Assembly: GCA_900545915.1 (NCBI GenBank)
Contig: URAV01000004.1
Location: forward strand, 1-64,000
Length of the DNA: 64,000 nt
From: an uncultured Porphyromonadaceae bacterium
GTDB taxonomy: Bacteria; Bacteroidota; Bacteroidia; Bacteroidales; Coprobacteraceae
Reading direction: 5' to 3'
The notes below the pieces were generated by a model that made no database searches, had not been told where the DNA came from, and was given only the letters and a program-made list of their open reading frames with translations. Shown in pieces: positions 8,342-17,378 of this stretch (its first letter is position 1; each line of letters opens with the position of its first letter). The position numbers and the translations under genes are program-made.

Positions 8342-11110
8342 ATGAAATATAAAGGCAAAAGCATTGAAATAATAGGAAGCAAGGTGCTTTTTGGCAAAGA
8401 AACTGTCTGGATTCATATTTTGGAGGACAACAGTTTTGCCCAGGTGCTGCGTTCAGACCTCGAGGATGATATGGCGGAAGGGAATAATTCAGGCATATCT
8501 TATATTCGTTATATTTCCATTGCTGCCCGTATAAAGGAGGAGATGGCACAAAAGCGATTGCTCGCTCCATACGAAAGCAGTCTGATCCCTCTTCCTCACC
8601 AGATATTGGTACTGGAGAAGGTGATGCAAGGCATTCAAACCCGCTTCCTGCTTGCCGATGAGGTCGGTATGGGTAAAACAATTGAAGCTGGTTTGGTAAT
8701 AAAAGAGAAAAAGCTTAGGGGGGAGGTAAAACGTATTTTGCTTATAGTGCCCAAATCAGCAATGCTACAATGGCAGCAAGAACTGAAGGAGCATTTTAAA
8801 GAGAGCTTCGTTATTTATGATAGTGAGTTTATCACTGGTATGGCAAGGACATTTGCCGGATTCGATGCTGAGGAGGAACTTAATTTCTGGACTCAGCATA
8901 ATCAGATCATCGTATCTATTGATGTACTCAAACCGTTGGCGGCACGGCAAGGATGGAGTCAGGAGAAAGTTGATGAGTATAACAAATATCGTTTGGAAGC
9001 TGTAGTTAATGCCGATTTTGATATGGTTGTATTTGATGAAGCTCACAGAATGGGCGGAGCTACAGCACAAGTATCAAGGTATCAGTTGGCTGAGACTTTG
9101 TGTAATGCGGTACCGAATGTGTTACTGCTGTCAGCTACACCGCATAGAGGTAAAAGTGACCATTTCAGACGTGTGCTGCAATTGATTGATTCTGAGGCTT
9201 TCTCTGGTGAAGGTATGCCGGGCATAAATGAAATTGAACCTTATGTAATGCGTTCAGAGAAGCGTTTTGCTGTTGATTATGACGGGAAAAAACTATTCCG
9301 GCCACGAACTACTGTGCGATTCAATGTCCCGCTTGACGAGGTTAATCACAAGGCTCAGATTGAATTATATGAGCATGTGACACAATATGTGAGATATTGT
9401 TTCGGAAGAGCTAAAAAGGGAAACCGTAATGCCACCGGACTTGTAATGGTTATGATGCAGAAACTTGCCAGCAGCAGTACTGCCGCAATTTTATCTGCCA
9501 TGCAAACCAGATTGTGGAGGCTTCAGAATGGAGTGAGTGGTGATGATATTGAAGATTATGACGAAGAGGGTACTGTGGGATTTGATGACCTGGAAACCGG
9601 AGATTACTCTGTTGAGGGAGCTAATTATTCTTTTCAAAATGAGGAATCCGCTCTTTCTTCTCTCATTGTAGAAGCCCGACATTGTCTGGAGATAGAACAG
9701 GATGCGAAAACTACTGCTTTGATTCAAAAGATTTATTCCTTACAGAATGATTGTGCTGATCCCGACCTGAAGATTTTGGTCTTTACAGAATTCAGAAGGA
9801 CACAAACTTACCTTCAAGAACAACTTGAAGCAGCCGGTCTTCCTACTGTTGGCATAAATGGTAGTATGGAATTGCAGGAACGACAAAAGGCCTTAATTGA
9901 ATTTAAGAACAATGCCCGTGTAATGGTGGCAACCGATGCTGCCGGAGAATCTCTTAATATGCAATTCTGCCATATCGTTTTCAATTATGATTTGCCATGG
10001 AATCCAATGGCTATAGAACAGAGAATAGGTCGTGTTGACCGTATCGGACAAAAGAGTCCTGTCGTAGCGTTCAATATGTTGACTAATAATACGGTTGATA
10101 CGCGTGTATATGAGATTATTGTTGATAAACTGGATGCCATATTGAATGAATTGGGTATCGACAAGAGCGGTGATGTACTTGACTCTACTATCGATATGAA
10201 GAAGGTAAACCACCTTTATTTGCAATCATTATTAGACCCGAAACGTTTTGATTTTGCCAGCGACAGTTGGCTATTTGAAATTAGAAAGAAATTGCACGAT
10301 TATAAATCTACAGAAGGTGTCTTACCCTCATTTTCAGAAAATGACATAGAAAAAGAGAGTGCCGGAGAAATAAAATACAGCCCATTACCTGTGTGGCTTG
10401 AAGAACTGATGGATTTATATGTCGTGAGTGAGAACGGTAAAGTATCTAAATTGATTACCGGTGTTACTGAGTATGCGGTAGATGATCAAAAACTGAATGC
10501 TGTTTTCGACTCGACTGCTCATGGAGATAATCCGAATTGTGAATATCTGACACTTCAGCATCCTGTTGTGAAACGGATATTTGATGAAATTGATGGTAAT
10601 ACTCAGCAGGATGTTCCGGTAATGATGTCGAGAAACGGAAATGAATTGCCTGGATATCTGACTCTATGGAAAGTATTAGCAAAAAACAGTTATGAAACAA
10701 AAGTAACCTATACTGCTCAATTTATCGCAGATAACGGCAAGGTGTATGCCCCTTATGGAAATGATATATGGAACAGACTTGTACAGAATAAGAGTGATTT
10801 CTTATGTACCGGAGAAGCAGTTCCGATGACTGAACTGGATAATAATAACCAGTTACAAAGCAATCTTCATGCAATATTTCATAGAATGGAGATGGATATT
10901 GATTCCAATATGAAGAATATGTCTGAGAAGAAGTTGCGTGCGTTGCAATATGCAGAACAAAGAATAAACAAGATAGGCATTGTAAATATACGCAATGCCA
11001 AATTGAAGAAACTGAATTCAGAAAAAGAAGTATGGGAAAAAGCTTTTAGTAAAAGAAAAAGTGTTGTTCCCGACGTATCGATGATTTTGATAGTAAGAGT
11101 GAATGGATAG
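8342..11110 (+). CDS. brxHII: SNF2/DEAH-type helicase of BREX (BrxHII-like)
   Basis: A 922-residue superfamily 2 helicase of the SNF2 type. Motif I is DEVGMGKT at residues 106-113, motif II is DEAH at 232-235, motif III is LLLSATPHRG, and the second RecA domain contains FTEFRRTQTYL, VATDAAGESLN and the arginine-finger motif QRIGRVDRIGQ. The C-terminal ~300 residues are helical and end in a coiled-coil-like basic segment. Type 3 BREX operons carry a helicase called BrxHII in this position. It overlaps the pglZ gene by 8 bases. DNA-dependent ATPase activity is a safe inference; the exact part played in defence is not known from sequence. Confidence 0.85.
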   Translation: MKYKGKSIEIIGSKVLFGKETVWIHILEDNSFAQVLRSDLEDDMAEGNNSGISYIRYISIAARIKEEMAQKRLLAPYESSLIPLPHQILVLEKVMQGIQTRFLLADEVGMGKTIEAGLVIKEKKLRGEVKRILLIVPKSAMLQWQQELKEHFKESFVIYDSEFITGMARTFAGFDAEEELNFWTQHNQIIVSIDVLKPLAARQGWSQEKVDEYNKYRLEAVVNADFDMVVFDEAHRMGGATAQVSRYQLAETLCNAVPNVLLLSATPHRGKSDHFRRVLQLIDSEAFSGEGMPGINEIEPYVMRSEKRFAVDYDGKKLFRPRTTVRFNVPLDEVNHKAQIELYEHVTQYVRYCFGRAKKGNRNATGLVMVMMQKLASSSTAAILSAMQTRLWRLQNGVSGDDIEDYDEEGTVGFDDLETGDYSVEGANYSFQNEESALSSLIVEARHCLEIEQDAKTTALIQKIYSLQNDCADPDLKILVFTEFRRTQTYLQEQLEAAGLPTVGINGSMELQERQKALIEFKNNARVMVATDAAGESLNMQFCHIVFNYDLPWNPMAIEQRIGRVDRIGQKSPVVAFNMLTNNTVDTRVYEIIVDKLDAILNELGIDKSGDVLDSTIDMKKVNHLYLQSLLDPKRFDFASDSWLFEIRKKLHDYKSTEGVLPSFSENDIEKESAGEIKYSPLPVWLEELMDLYVVSENGKVSKLITGVTEYAVDDQKLNAVFDSTAHGDNPNCEYLTLQHPVVKRIFDEIDGNTQQDVPVMMSRNGNELPGYLTLWKVLAKNSYETKVTYTAQFIADNGKVYAPYGNDIWNRLVQNKSDFLCTGEAVPMTELDNNNQLQSNLHAIFHRMEMDIDSNMKNMSEKKLRALQYAEQRINKIGIVNIRNAKLKKLNSEKEVWEKAFSKRKSVVPDVSMILIVRVNG

Positions 11111-12569
11111 ATTTATAGAGAAAATAGTAGAAAATGTAGGATATGACGGATTCAGACTGACGGCAGTTATAAATCCGGATAGCTTTTTATATAGAGCGGA
11201 TACTCAAGAGAATGTTCTTCGAGAATCCGGCTTATTCCTATTGCCTGTACATTCTTCACTGGAACTAAGAGTAAGATATGAAACTACAGACCGGTGGTCG
11301 GATGAAAGAATTTGTTATATTATAGAAGATTCGAGCTGGATTCTGCCCGATTTGATGCAGAAAATATATCTGCTTCCTACTTTCAGTTTGACTAAGTTGC
11401 TGCCGGCACTTAATTCTAATGTATTGCTCAACAATGAGCTATTATACTTTTCGACAGCATCTTATTTATACAATAAACGCTATACATATAATCTCTCTGC
11501 AACAGAAACAAAGTCTTTGATAAATGAAGCACGAAGTGCGTTTGGAGTATCAAAAGAGGAACTTATTGAGGAATTTGGTAAGATAAAACTTAATTGGGAC
11601 GATGTAATTACAATTGAAACAATTTCAAGAATTATAAACAAAGCGCTTAAGCAAGACCGGTATAATGACATTGAGAACAGCCTGTCTGAAATCAATGATG
11701 ATTTTCAAGAGTACATAAGCAACAGTTACTTCTCAAAGATATCTTCGTCTGCAATACAGAGACCGAAGATGGTTAATAGGATTCTGCCGTTTATAGATAG
11801 AAATCACTATAGAAGTGAAAAGGTAGCATTAGCGGTTATAGACGGGATGACTTACTGGCAATATCTATTACTGGAAAAAGAACTTCAGTTGTTAGGTATA
11901 TCTGCCATTAATTCATTTACCTTAGCTTGGCTTCCTTCTATTACAAAGTTGTCGCGTCAAGCTATATTCAAGGGTGACATACCCGATATAAGATACAAGC
12001 AATCACCCTATGAAGAACAGAAATTATGGGAGAATTTCTGGGTTTCGCAAAGCAGATTTAAGAACTTTGAATCATGCAATATAAGTTATAATCACGGTAG
12101 TTTTACTATAGACAATTCTGATAAAACCAGACAAGCATTCGTGGATACTACTCTGGATGAACGAATGCATGCTGTTGGAAATATCAGGGAGTTATATCTC
12201 CTGTCTGAAGAATGGGCCAAAGATACTGCATCATATATAAAAGATATTCATGAGATGGGATATCAGATATATATAACAACAGACCATGGCAATATTCAGG
12301 CATCACCATGGAGATTGCTCAATTCGCATGAAAAGACATTCCTGTATGAAAAGGAAAGCCGTGGTAACAGGCATCTTATATATTCCAACAATGGTTATTT
12401 AAATCAGTTTGTTGCAAAAAATGAGGATATAAAGAGTGAATTGCTTATCAAAGATAATTGGGCTGTTTGGCGCAATACAAAAAGTTTTAGTAATAATTTG
12501 GGAATTACTCATGGAGGAGCTCATTTTCTTGAAGTTGTCATTCCATTCATCATAATCAATAAGAAATAA
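11103..12569 (+). CDS. pglZ: PglZ-domain protein of BREX
   Basis: A 488-residue protein with a C-terminal PglZ domain of the alkaline-phosphatase superfamily. Visible motifs are the metal-site strand VIDGMTYWQY, the WLPSITKLSR segment, the metal-binding ITTDHGN and the closing THGGAHFLEVVIPF. PglZ is the one gene shared by all BREX types. At 488 residues it seems shorter than the ~650 remembered for type 3 PglZ, but all core motifs are present and there is no frame break. It overlaps the helicase gene by 8 bases, and one base separates its stop from the brxA start. The family call is strong. Confidence 0.85.
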   Translation: MDRFIEKIVENVGYDGFRLTAVINPDSFLYRADTQENVLRESGLFLLPVHSSLELRVRYETTDRWSDERICYIIEDSSWILPDLMQKIYLLPTFSLTKLLPALNSNVLLNNELLYFSTASYLYNKRYTYNLSATETKSLINEARSAFGVSKEELIEEFGKIKLNWDDVITIETISRIINKALKQDRYNDIENSLSEINDDFQEYISNSYFSKISSSAIQRPKMVNRILPFIDRNHYRSEKVALAVIDGMTYWQYLLLEKELQLLGISAINSFTLAWLPSITKLSRQAIFKGDIPDIRYKQSPYEEQKLWENFWVSQSRFKNFESCNISYNHGSFTIDNSDKTRQAFVDTTLDERMHAVGNIRELYLLSEEWAKDTASYIKDIHEMGYQIYITTDHGNIQASPWRLLNSHEKTFLYEKESRGNRHLIYSNNGYLNQFVAKNEDIKSELLIKDNWAVWRNTKSFSNNLGITHGGAHFLEVVIPFIIINKK

Positions 12570-12570
12570 A

Positions 12571-13185
12571 ATGAGAAAGACAGTAGGCATAAATCAACGA
12601 ATCAGTGTTAGCGTTATTGAAATGGCAATGAAAGTAGCTCTTGATGGGGGTTTTTCATCAGAGTATGCCGCAGATTTAGCTTCTGGAGAATATGGGGGAG
12701 CAAATAGAATCATCAAAGCGCGAAGCATCATAGGGAGGCTTTCTGTTCGCAATCCTTTATTTGATTATATTGCAGAACATCGTCCGCAGTTCAATGCGGC
12801 TATGAAACACAAAGGGGATAGAGCAATTATATTCGCAGCACTTATTAATGCTGCGTATGGTTTTGGTTATGATGCAATGGTTATATTAGGCAAGTTCTTT
12901 CATGTGCAGACAGAAGTTTCCACACAGCTTATTATAAGCCGAATGTCTTCTATATATGCAAGTAACAGATCATTGCCTAATGGTTTGTACTGCATTATGC
13001 CGATGTATATCGAAGCTGGACTATTAAACAGGCCTAAACCTGGAGTTTATACGAAGAACTATTATGATGAAGTATCTACTTTTGCCAAAACACTATACAA
13101 GAAGTCATTCATTGTACATAATCCTATGATGCTTGAGGAAGACTTGGAATATACTGAGCATCCATATTTTGAGTTTATATCGTAG
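12571..13185 (+). CDS. brxA: BrxA-family protein (DUF1819)
   Basis: A 204-residue, mostly helical protein with features of BrxA: an early segment (DGGFSSEYAADLASGEYGGANRIIKAR), a central ALINAAYGFGYDAMVILGKFF helix, then conserved YDEVSTFAKTLYKK near the end. The first of these is paraphrased from residues 27-53. BrxA proteins are about 200 residues and resemble RNA-binding antitermination factors. The gene starts one base after the pglZ stop codon. In type 3 BREX the order is brxF, brxC, pglX, brxH, pglZ, brxA, exactly as here, which supports the call. Confidence 0.75.
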   Translation: MRKTVGINQRISVSVIEMAMKVALDGGFSSEYAADLASGEYGGANRIIKARSIIGRLSVRNPLFDYIAEHRPQFNAAMKHKGDRAIIFAALINAAYGFGYDAMVILGKFFHVQTEVSTQLIISRMSSIYASNRSLPNGLYCIMPMYIEAGLLNRPKPGVYTKNYYDEVSTFAKTLYKKSFIVHNPMMLEEDLEYTEHPYFEFIS

Positions 13186-13216
13186 ATTAAAAGACTTAAT
13201 GATTGAGGATTAACGG

Positions 13217-14236
13217 ATGAAAAAGACAATTAACGGAGAACAATATTATCTTCCGAGCAATTTAGCCTCCGAACAAGAAGCTATTTATGTCCACATCATA
13301 GACTGGAAGCGCAAAAATATCACTACAGAAAGAGGCATGTATAAAGGACATGAATACGATGCCATTTTCCCAAATGAAACAACTATTCCGGCAATGATGT
13401 ACAAACCGATAATACCATTGCTGGAGGAAATGCAACAGAGTGATTTTGCTTATAAGCCACATAAGTTTGCATATCACGCAGTAAGTTCTCAGACTGCCTG
13501 CATCAATCTTTTCATGCCATTACTCCTTTCTGAAAATGTTGACTGCATATTATCTATGATTCCCGGATGTCCTTCAGATTTTAGTAGAATAGCAAGAGAC
13601 AAACTGTTCCGTGGATTTTGTTTTGAATATTGGGGACAAGATATTAAACAAGGAGCTGGCGTTTTAAATGACCATTCCAAACGTGCCGGAACGGATGCTG
13701 ATGTAGCCATTGCTTATTATAACATGGAAGGCAAATTATGTCTGTGGCTGATAGAGCATAAACTGGGCGAGAAAGAGTTTACAGTATGCGGAGCATACAA
13801 AAGCAAAGCAAATAGATACAAAGACAATTGTACTCAATGTAATCTCATGAGTATAGCCAAAAAACCTCAGAAATGCCATTATCACATGATAGGATATAAA
13901 TATTGGGATATTCTAAAGAAGAATCTGGATAGATTCCAAGGTTCAATTGAGATTAAAGGTTGTCCGTTCAAAGATGGACTCAACCAACTATGGCGCAATC
14001 AGGTGCTTGCCTTCGCCTTGCAAGAGACAGGAATATACAGTAGAGTGACTTTCTCGGTATGTCATCATGCAAAGAATACGATGTTAGATAAGTCTATCAA
14101 TCAATACAAAGCCTTAACCAACGAAGACAAAATGTTCAGTTCTTTCACCAATTACGATGTGTTGAAAGCTGTAAATACTCTTGATTCAGAATTACAGAAA
14201 TGGATTCAATGGTATAAGGACTTATATTGCTTCTGA
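13217..14236 (+). CDS. Putative PD-(D/E)XK restriction endonuclease (PGN_0703-like)
   Basis: This 339-residue protein has a PD-(D/E)XK-type core. Acidic residues D160 and D162 (GTDADVAIAY) precede a strand ending in E180-H181-K182 (LWLIEHKLGEKEF). A zinc-binding-like cluster follows: C205, C208, C220, H221, H223. The layout resembles a family I recall as PGN_0703-type putative restriction endonucleases. It lies 31 bases after brxA in the same direction and before a terminator, so it is probably co-transcribed. BREX systems normally lack an obvious nuclease, so this is an accessory gene, either an added effector or an independent system relying on PglX marking. The fold call is moderate and its targets are unknown. 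Confidence 0.65.
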   Translation: MKKTINGEQYYLPSNLASEQEAIYVHIIDWKRKNITTERGMYKGHEYDAIFPNETTIPAMMYKPIIPLLEEMQQSDFAYKPHKFAYHAVSSQTACINLFMPLLLSENVDCILSMIPGCPSDFSRIARDKLFRGFCFEYWGQDIKQGAGVLNDHSKRAGTDADVAIAYYNMEGKLCLWLIEHKLGEKEFTVCGAYKSKANRYKDNCTQCNLMSIAKKPQKCHYHMIGYKYWDILKKNLDRFQGSIEIKGCPFKDGLNQLWRNQVLAFALQETGIYSRVTFSVCHHAKNTMLDKSINQYKALTNEDKMFSSFTNYDVLKAVNTLDSELQKWIQWYKDLYCF

Positions 14237-14344
14237 GATATCTATTAAATCTTTTTAGAATATATAAATTTTATATTCAAAGTATCATATCTCAATACAC
14301 TGAATTTAATATGAGAACTAATATCTCTGTCATTATTCCAATGT

Positions 14345-14376
14345 TGCTTCATAGAATATTTTATGAAGCATTTTTA
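14345..14376 (+). terminator. Rho-independent terminator of the BREX operon
   Basis: A perfect 9 bp stem, TGCTTCATA paired with TATGAAGCA, encloses an 8-base loop and is followed by TTTTTA. It lies 109 bases after the nuclease stop codon and is the first terminator-like structure after the operon. Confidence 0.7.
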
Positions 14377-14727
14377 TTATACGAACAATAAAGCAACATA
14401 TTGAGGAATTATATTGTGTACATTTAGACAGTCTTGCCGGCACTTCCAATGATTGTAAAAGCAACATGGGGTATAGGATTCTATTATAGAAGAATCTCGA
14501 TATCTAAAATATATCATTATAAATCAGTGATATAAATATTAATTTTAGATGTAGAAAAAATGAGCATTATTCTAAAAATGTCACTATAATGTCACGATTT
14601 TGAACGGAATAACAATAAACAGAAATTTCAAATACTCATGTCCGGATTCGGAAAGAGTTCGAAACCCTCGCACCGTTCAAATATGCTTTGGAGGCCTATT
14701 GCTTGGATAATATACAGACTTTCAGCC

Positions 14728-14758
14728 TATTGATAGTCAATTAACATAATAACTGCAT
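14728..14758. repeat. Right copy of the imperfect direct repeat flanking the defence island
   Basis: The string TATTGATAGTCAATTAAC and its continuation match 183-214 at about 28 of 31 positions in the same orientation. Unlike the left copy it is not followed by an HTH gene. It may be the other boundary of the island or a dispersed intergenic repeat. Confidence 0.5.
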
Positions 14759-14971
14759 TGTAAGTAATTATTTGATTATCAAATATAAAATGACTATAAT
14801 CAATTAATATGATGCTCTATATTGAGAAATCGCAATTTATTTCTATTCTGCGATAGATAAAATTCTGGACAATACTTTCTTGATACTCTTAAATAATTTT
14901 TTGAGAAAAGTTTAATTATTATTGATTTACCAAAAAATATCTCGAATATCGGTTTTTTAGAAAAATTTGAA

Positions 14972-14979
14972 TACCTTTG
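14972..14979 (+). promoter_or_regulatory. Candidate -7 box for the polysaccharide operon
   Basis: TACCTTTG matches the Bacteroidales -7 consensus TAnnTTTG. It would leave an untranslated leader of about 115 bases before the flippase gene. No convincing -33 TTTG is visible at the normal spacing. Confidence 0.4.
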
Positions 14980-15100
14980 TGTCTGAATATTAGATGTGTA
15001 ATTTAGATAGGGGTGTGTATTGTTGTAAGGCCGGTAATTATTAGAAATTAAGGAAAGGTCTTTTATATTTGTTTGTTTCCCCTATTTTTATGTAGATTAT

Positions 15101-16543
15101 ATGGCAGCTTCTTTACAGAGAAAGGCCTTTTGGGGAATGGTTTGGAATTTTGCAGAGAGTTTTTCCTTGCAGATTATACAGTTTATTATAGGCATTTTTA
15201 TGGCCCGTATCCTCCAGCCTTCAGATTATGGGATGGTTGGTATGTTGTCGATATTTTTGACAATATCCAATATGCTGATTACTTCGGGTTTTTATAGAGC
15301 ATTGATACAGAAAAAAGATCGTACGGCAATCGATTATTCTACTGTGTTTTATTTTAATGTTGTGGTGGGGATAATTTTATATCTGGTATTATTTTTTTCT
15401 TCTCCTTATATTGCTCTGTTTTATAATGTACCTGTTTTAGAAGATCTTACTAAAGTTATAGCAATTCCTCTCATCTTAAACTCATTATCCCAGGTTCAAA
15501 ATGCTAAGTTCACTATTGAAATGAATTTTAAGATGTTGGCCAAAATATCCATTATAACTGCTATTATTACCGGTATTTCTAGCTTGTATATGGCTTATTC
15601 GGGATTTGGTGTTTGGTCGATAGCCTATTCTTCTGTTATCGGAGAATCTTCTCGATGCATTCTATTGTGGTTTTTTGCAAACTGGATTCCGTTATGGAAA
15701 TTTTCTTGGAAATCTTTTAGGGAAATGTTTTCGTTTGGTTCTAAAATGTTTGCATCTGGTTTGTTAGAGTCTATTTATAATAATCTATATACTTTGATAA
15801 TTGGTAAAAAATTTGCGGCTACAGAATTGGGATATTATACAAGGGCGAATGGGTATGCCCAGTTACCTGTTGCTACATTCAATAATGCGTTATCTAAAGT
15901 TACTTTTCCGATGTTTTGTGAAGTACAGAAGGACGATGAAAGGATGATTTTATTATACCATAAATTATTACGTTTTACGGCATTTATTATATTTCCTATA
16001 ATGATGCTATTCATTGTATTAGCCCGACCGTTGATATTATTTATGATAACAGACAAATGGGAATCATGTGTGATATTATTACAAATACTTTGTCTTTCTT
16101 ATATCTGGCATCCTGTTCAAATTGTAAATATAAACCTGCTACAAGCTAAGGGACGGGCCGATGTAACTTTAAAGATTGATATTTTAAAAAAAGGTATAGG
16201 AGTGTTGGTTTTATGTCTTACTATTCCTTTAGGGGTTGTTGCGATGTGTATCGGGCTGATAGTCGTTTCTTTGATAAGTACTTTAGTAAATATTTATTTT
16301 ACCAAGAGAATAATGCATATCGAAATATTATCACAAGTAAAAGATTTATGTCCTCCATTGCTTTGTTCTCTTTTTATGATGGTTATAACATATTTTGTAA
16401 CATCGTTGATCCCTCAAAATGGGCTGAGGATATTGGTAGGGGGAGTAGTCGGTATTGTGACTTATTTTTTTGTCGCATATTTATTTAGGTCAAAAGAACT
16501 TCAATATCTGTTTGAGTTTATAAATAAAAAGAAATCGATATGA
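15101..16543 (+). CDS. wzx: Wzx-type polysaccharide flippase (PST/MATE-like)
   Basis: A 480-residue integral membrane protein with about 12-14 hydrophobic segments from end to end. The start (RKAFWGMVWNFAESFSLQII, then ARILQPSDYGMVGM) is characteristic of the WzxC/TuaB branch of lipid-linked oligosaccharide flippases. It would move undecaprenyl-pyrophosphate-linked repeat units across the inner membrane for polymerisation. It is first in the gene cluster and its stop overlaps the next start (ATGA at 16540), indicating one operon. No upstream UpxY-type antiterminator gene is present. Substrate specificity cannot be read. Confidence 0.88.
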   Translation: MAASLQRKAFWGMVWNFAESFSLQIIQFIIGIFMARILQPSDYGMVGMLSIFLTISNMLITSGFYRALIQKKDRTAIDYSTVFYFNVVVGIILYLVLFFSSPYIALFYNVPVLEDLTKVIAIPLILNSLSQVQNAKFTIEMNFKMLAKISIITAIITGISSLYMAYSGFGVWSIAYSSVIGESSRCILLWFFANWIPLWKFSWKSFREMFSFGSKMFASGLLESIYNNLYTLIIGKKFAATELGYYTRANGYAQLPVATFNNALSKVTFPMFCEVQKDDERMILLYHKLLRFTAFIIFPIMMLFIVLARPLILFMITDKWESCVILLQILCLSYIWHPVQIVNINLLQAKGRADVTLKIDILKKGIGVLVLCLTIPLGVVAMCIGLIVVSLISTLVNIYFTKRIMHIEILSQVKDLCPPLLCSLFMMVITYFVTSLIPQNGLRILVGGVVGIVTYFFVAYLFRSKELQYLFEFINKKKSI

Positions 16544-17367
16544 AATCACCGGTAAACAGGATGTTGAGATTTATATCAAGTATTATTGCAAATATAAAGT
16601 TGGGTATAAATATTTATAAAACTATTTATATCAATTTCCGATTTTTGCCGTTTAAGCAAGCCTGTAAATTACCTATTTGGGTTTATGGGAAAATGAAATT
16701 TGGTTATAAATCAGGGTCGATAATCATTGATGCTCCGGTTAGTCGAAAAATGATAGTGATCGGTATAAATAGAGATCGTTTTATGGCACCGCAAGGAACT
16801 TTCTTTATAGATGTTGCCGGAAAAATAATTTTCAAAGGATCTGTAATTATGGGGAGAGGGTGCACTCTTGCTTGTCAGCAGAATGCAGTTTTGATTTTAG
16901 GTAAGGCTGTGAGAATATCGAGTTTTGTTAAAATAAGGGCTTATAAAAGAATTGAGATAGGCAATTTTACTGCGGTAACTTCTGAATGTCAGATTTTTGA
17001 TACCAATTTTCATTATATGCGTAATATAAAAACCGGAAAAGTAGACCCTATATCAAAAGATGTTTTTATCGGGGAATGTTGTTGGATAGGGAATCGGACG
17101 AATATTATGAAGGGAACTGTTTTGCCGGATAATACGATTGTTTCGTCCAATAGTTTATTGAATAAAGATTATACCTCTACCGTACCGTCATATTCTATTG
17201 TTGGCGGTATGCCGGCGCGTTTGTTAAAGACCGATATGGCTCGAGTCTATCATTGGGAAATATATGCCGAATTGGAATCGCATTTTTCGACCTCGGAAGA
17301 TTCTTATTTTACATATACGGGAGTAGAAGACGAAACTCCTTATATTGAAAAATCTATGTTTATTTAA
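16540..17367 (+). CDS. Left-handed beta-helix acyltransferase (LbH/CatB type)
   Basis: A 275-residue protein whose residues ~95-235 show imperfect hexapeptide repeats ending in a TVLPDNTIVSSNSLLNKDY and VGGMPARLL finish, as in maltose or galactoside O-acetyltransferases. The ~90-residue N-terminal part is basic and aromatic and does not show hexapeptides. It probably transfers an acetyl group to a sugar of the repeat unit in the cytoplasm. Its start overlaps the flippase stop by 4 bases. Acceptor unknown. Confidence 0.75.
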   Translation: MKSPVNRMLRFISSIIANIKLGINIYKTIYINFRFLPFKQACKLPIWVYGKMKFGYKSGSIIIDAPVSRKMIVIGINRDRFMAPQGTFFIDVAGKIIFKGSVIMGRGCTLACQQNAVLILGKAVRISSFVKIRAYKRIEIGNFTAVTSECQIFDTNFHYMRNIKTGKVDPISKDVFIGECCWIGNRTNIMKGTVLPDNTIVSSNSLLNKDYTSTVPSYSIVGGMPARLLKTDMARVYHWEIYAELESHFSTSEDSYFTYTGVEDETPYIEKSMFI

Positions 17368-17378
17368 TATGGGATAAT

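Larger units (their letters stand above)
14237..14971. other. Intergenic region after the BREX operon; no gene seen
   Basis: About 735 bases without a convincing reading frame. It holds a terminator hairpin (14345-14376) and the right copy of the flanking repeat (14728-14758). A short open stretch just before that repeat (about 14658-14744, ending LLIVN) may be the tail of a decayed gene. The rest is AT-rich and featureless. This fits the right junction of an island. Confidence 0.5.

Noticed and set aside
1373..14236. DISARM or another helicase/methyltransferase defence system
   Set aside because: PglZ, BrxA and the large BrxC-like ATPase are present, and DrmA/DrmB-type genes are absent, so BREX fits better.
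14640..14690. A GTTCGAAACCCTC string resembling a tRNA T-arm, possibly an integration site in a tRNA gene
   Set aside because: The flanking bases pair at only three of five stem positions and no D-arm, anticodon arm or acceptor stem could be found, so it is not a tRNA gene or a clear fragment.
14237..15100. Invertible promoter (inverted repeats with a promoter between them) upstream of the polysaccharide cluster
   Set aside because: The only clear inverted repeat is the short terminator stem; no pair of separated inverted repeats flanking the -7 box was found, and no invertase gene is nearby.
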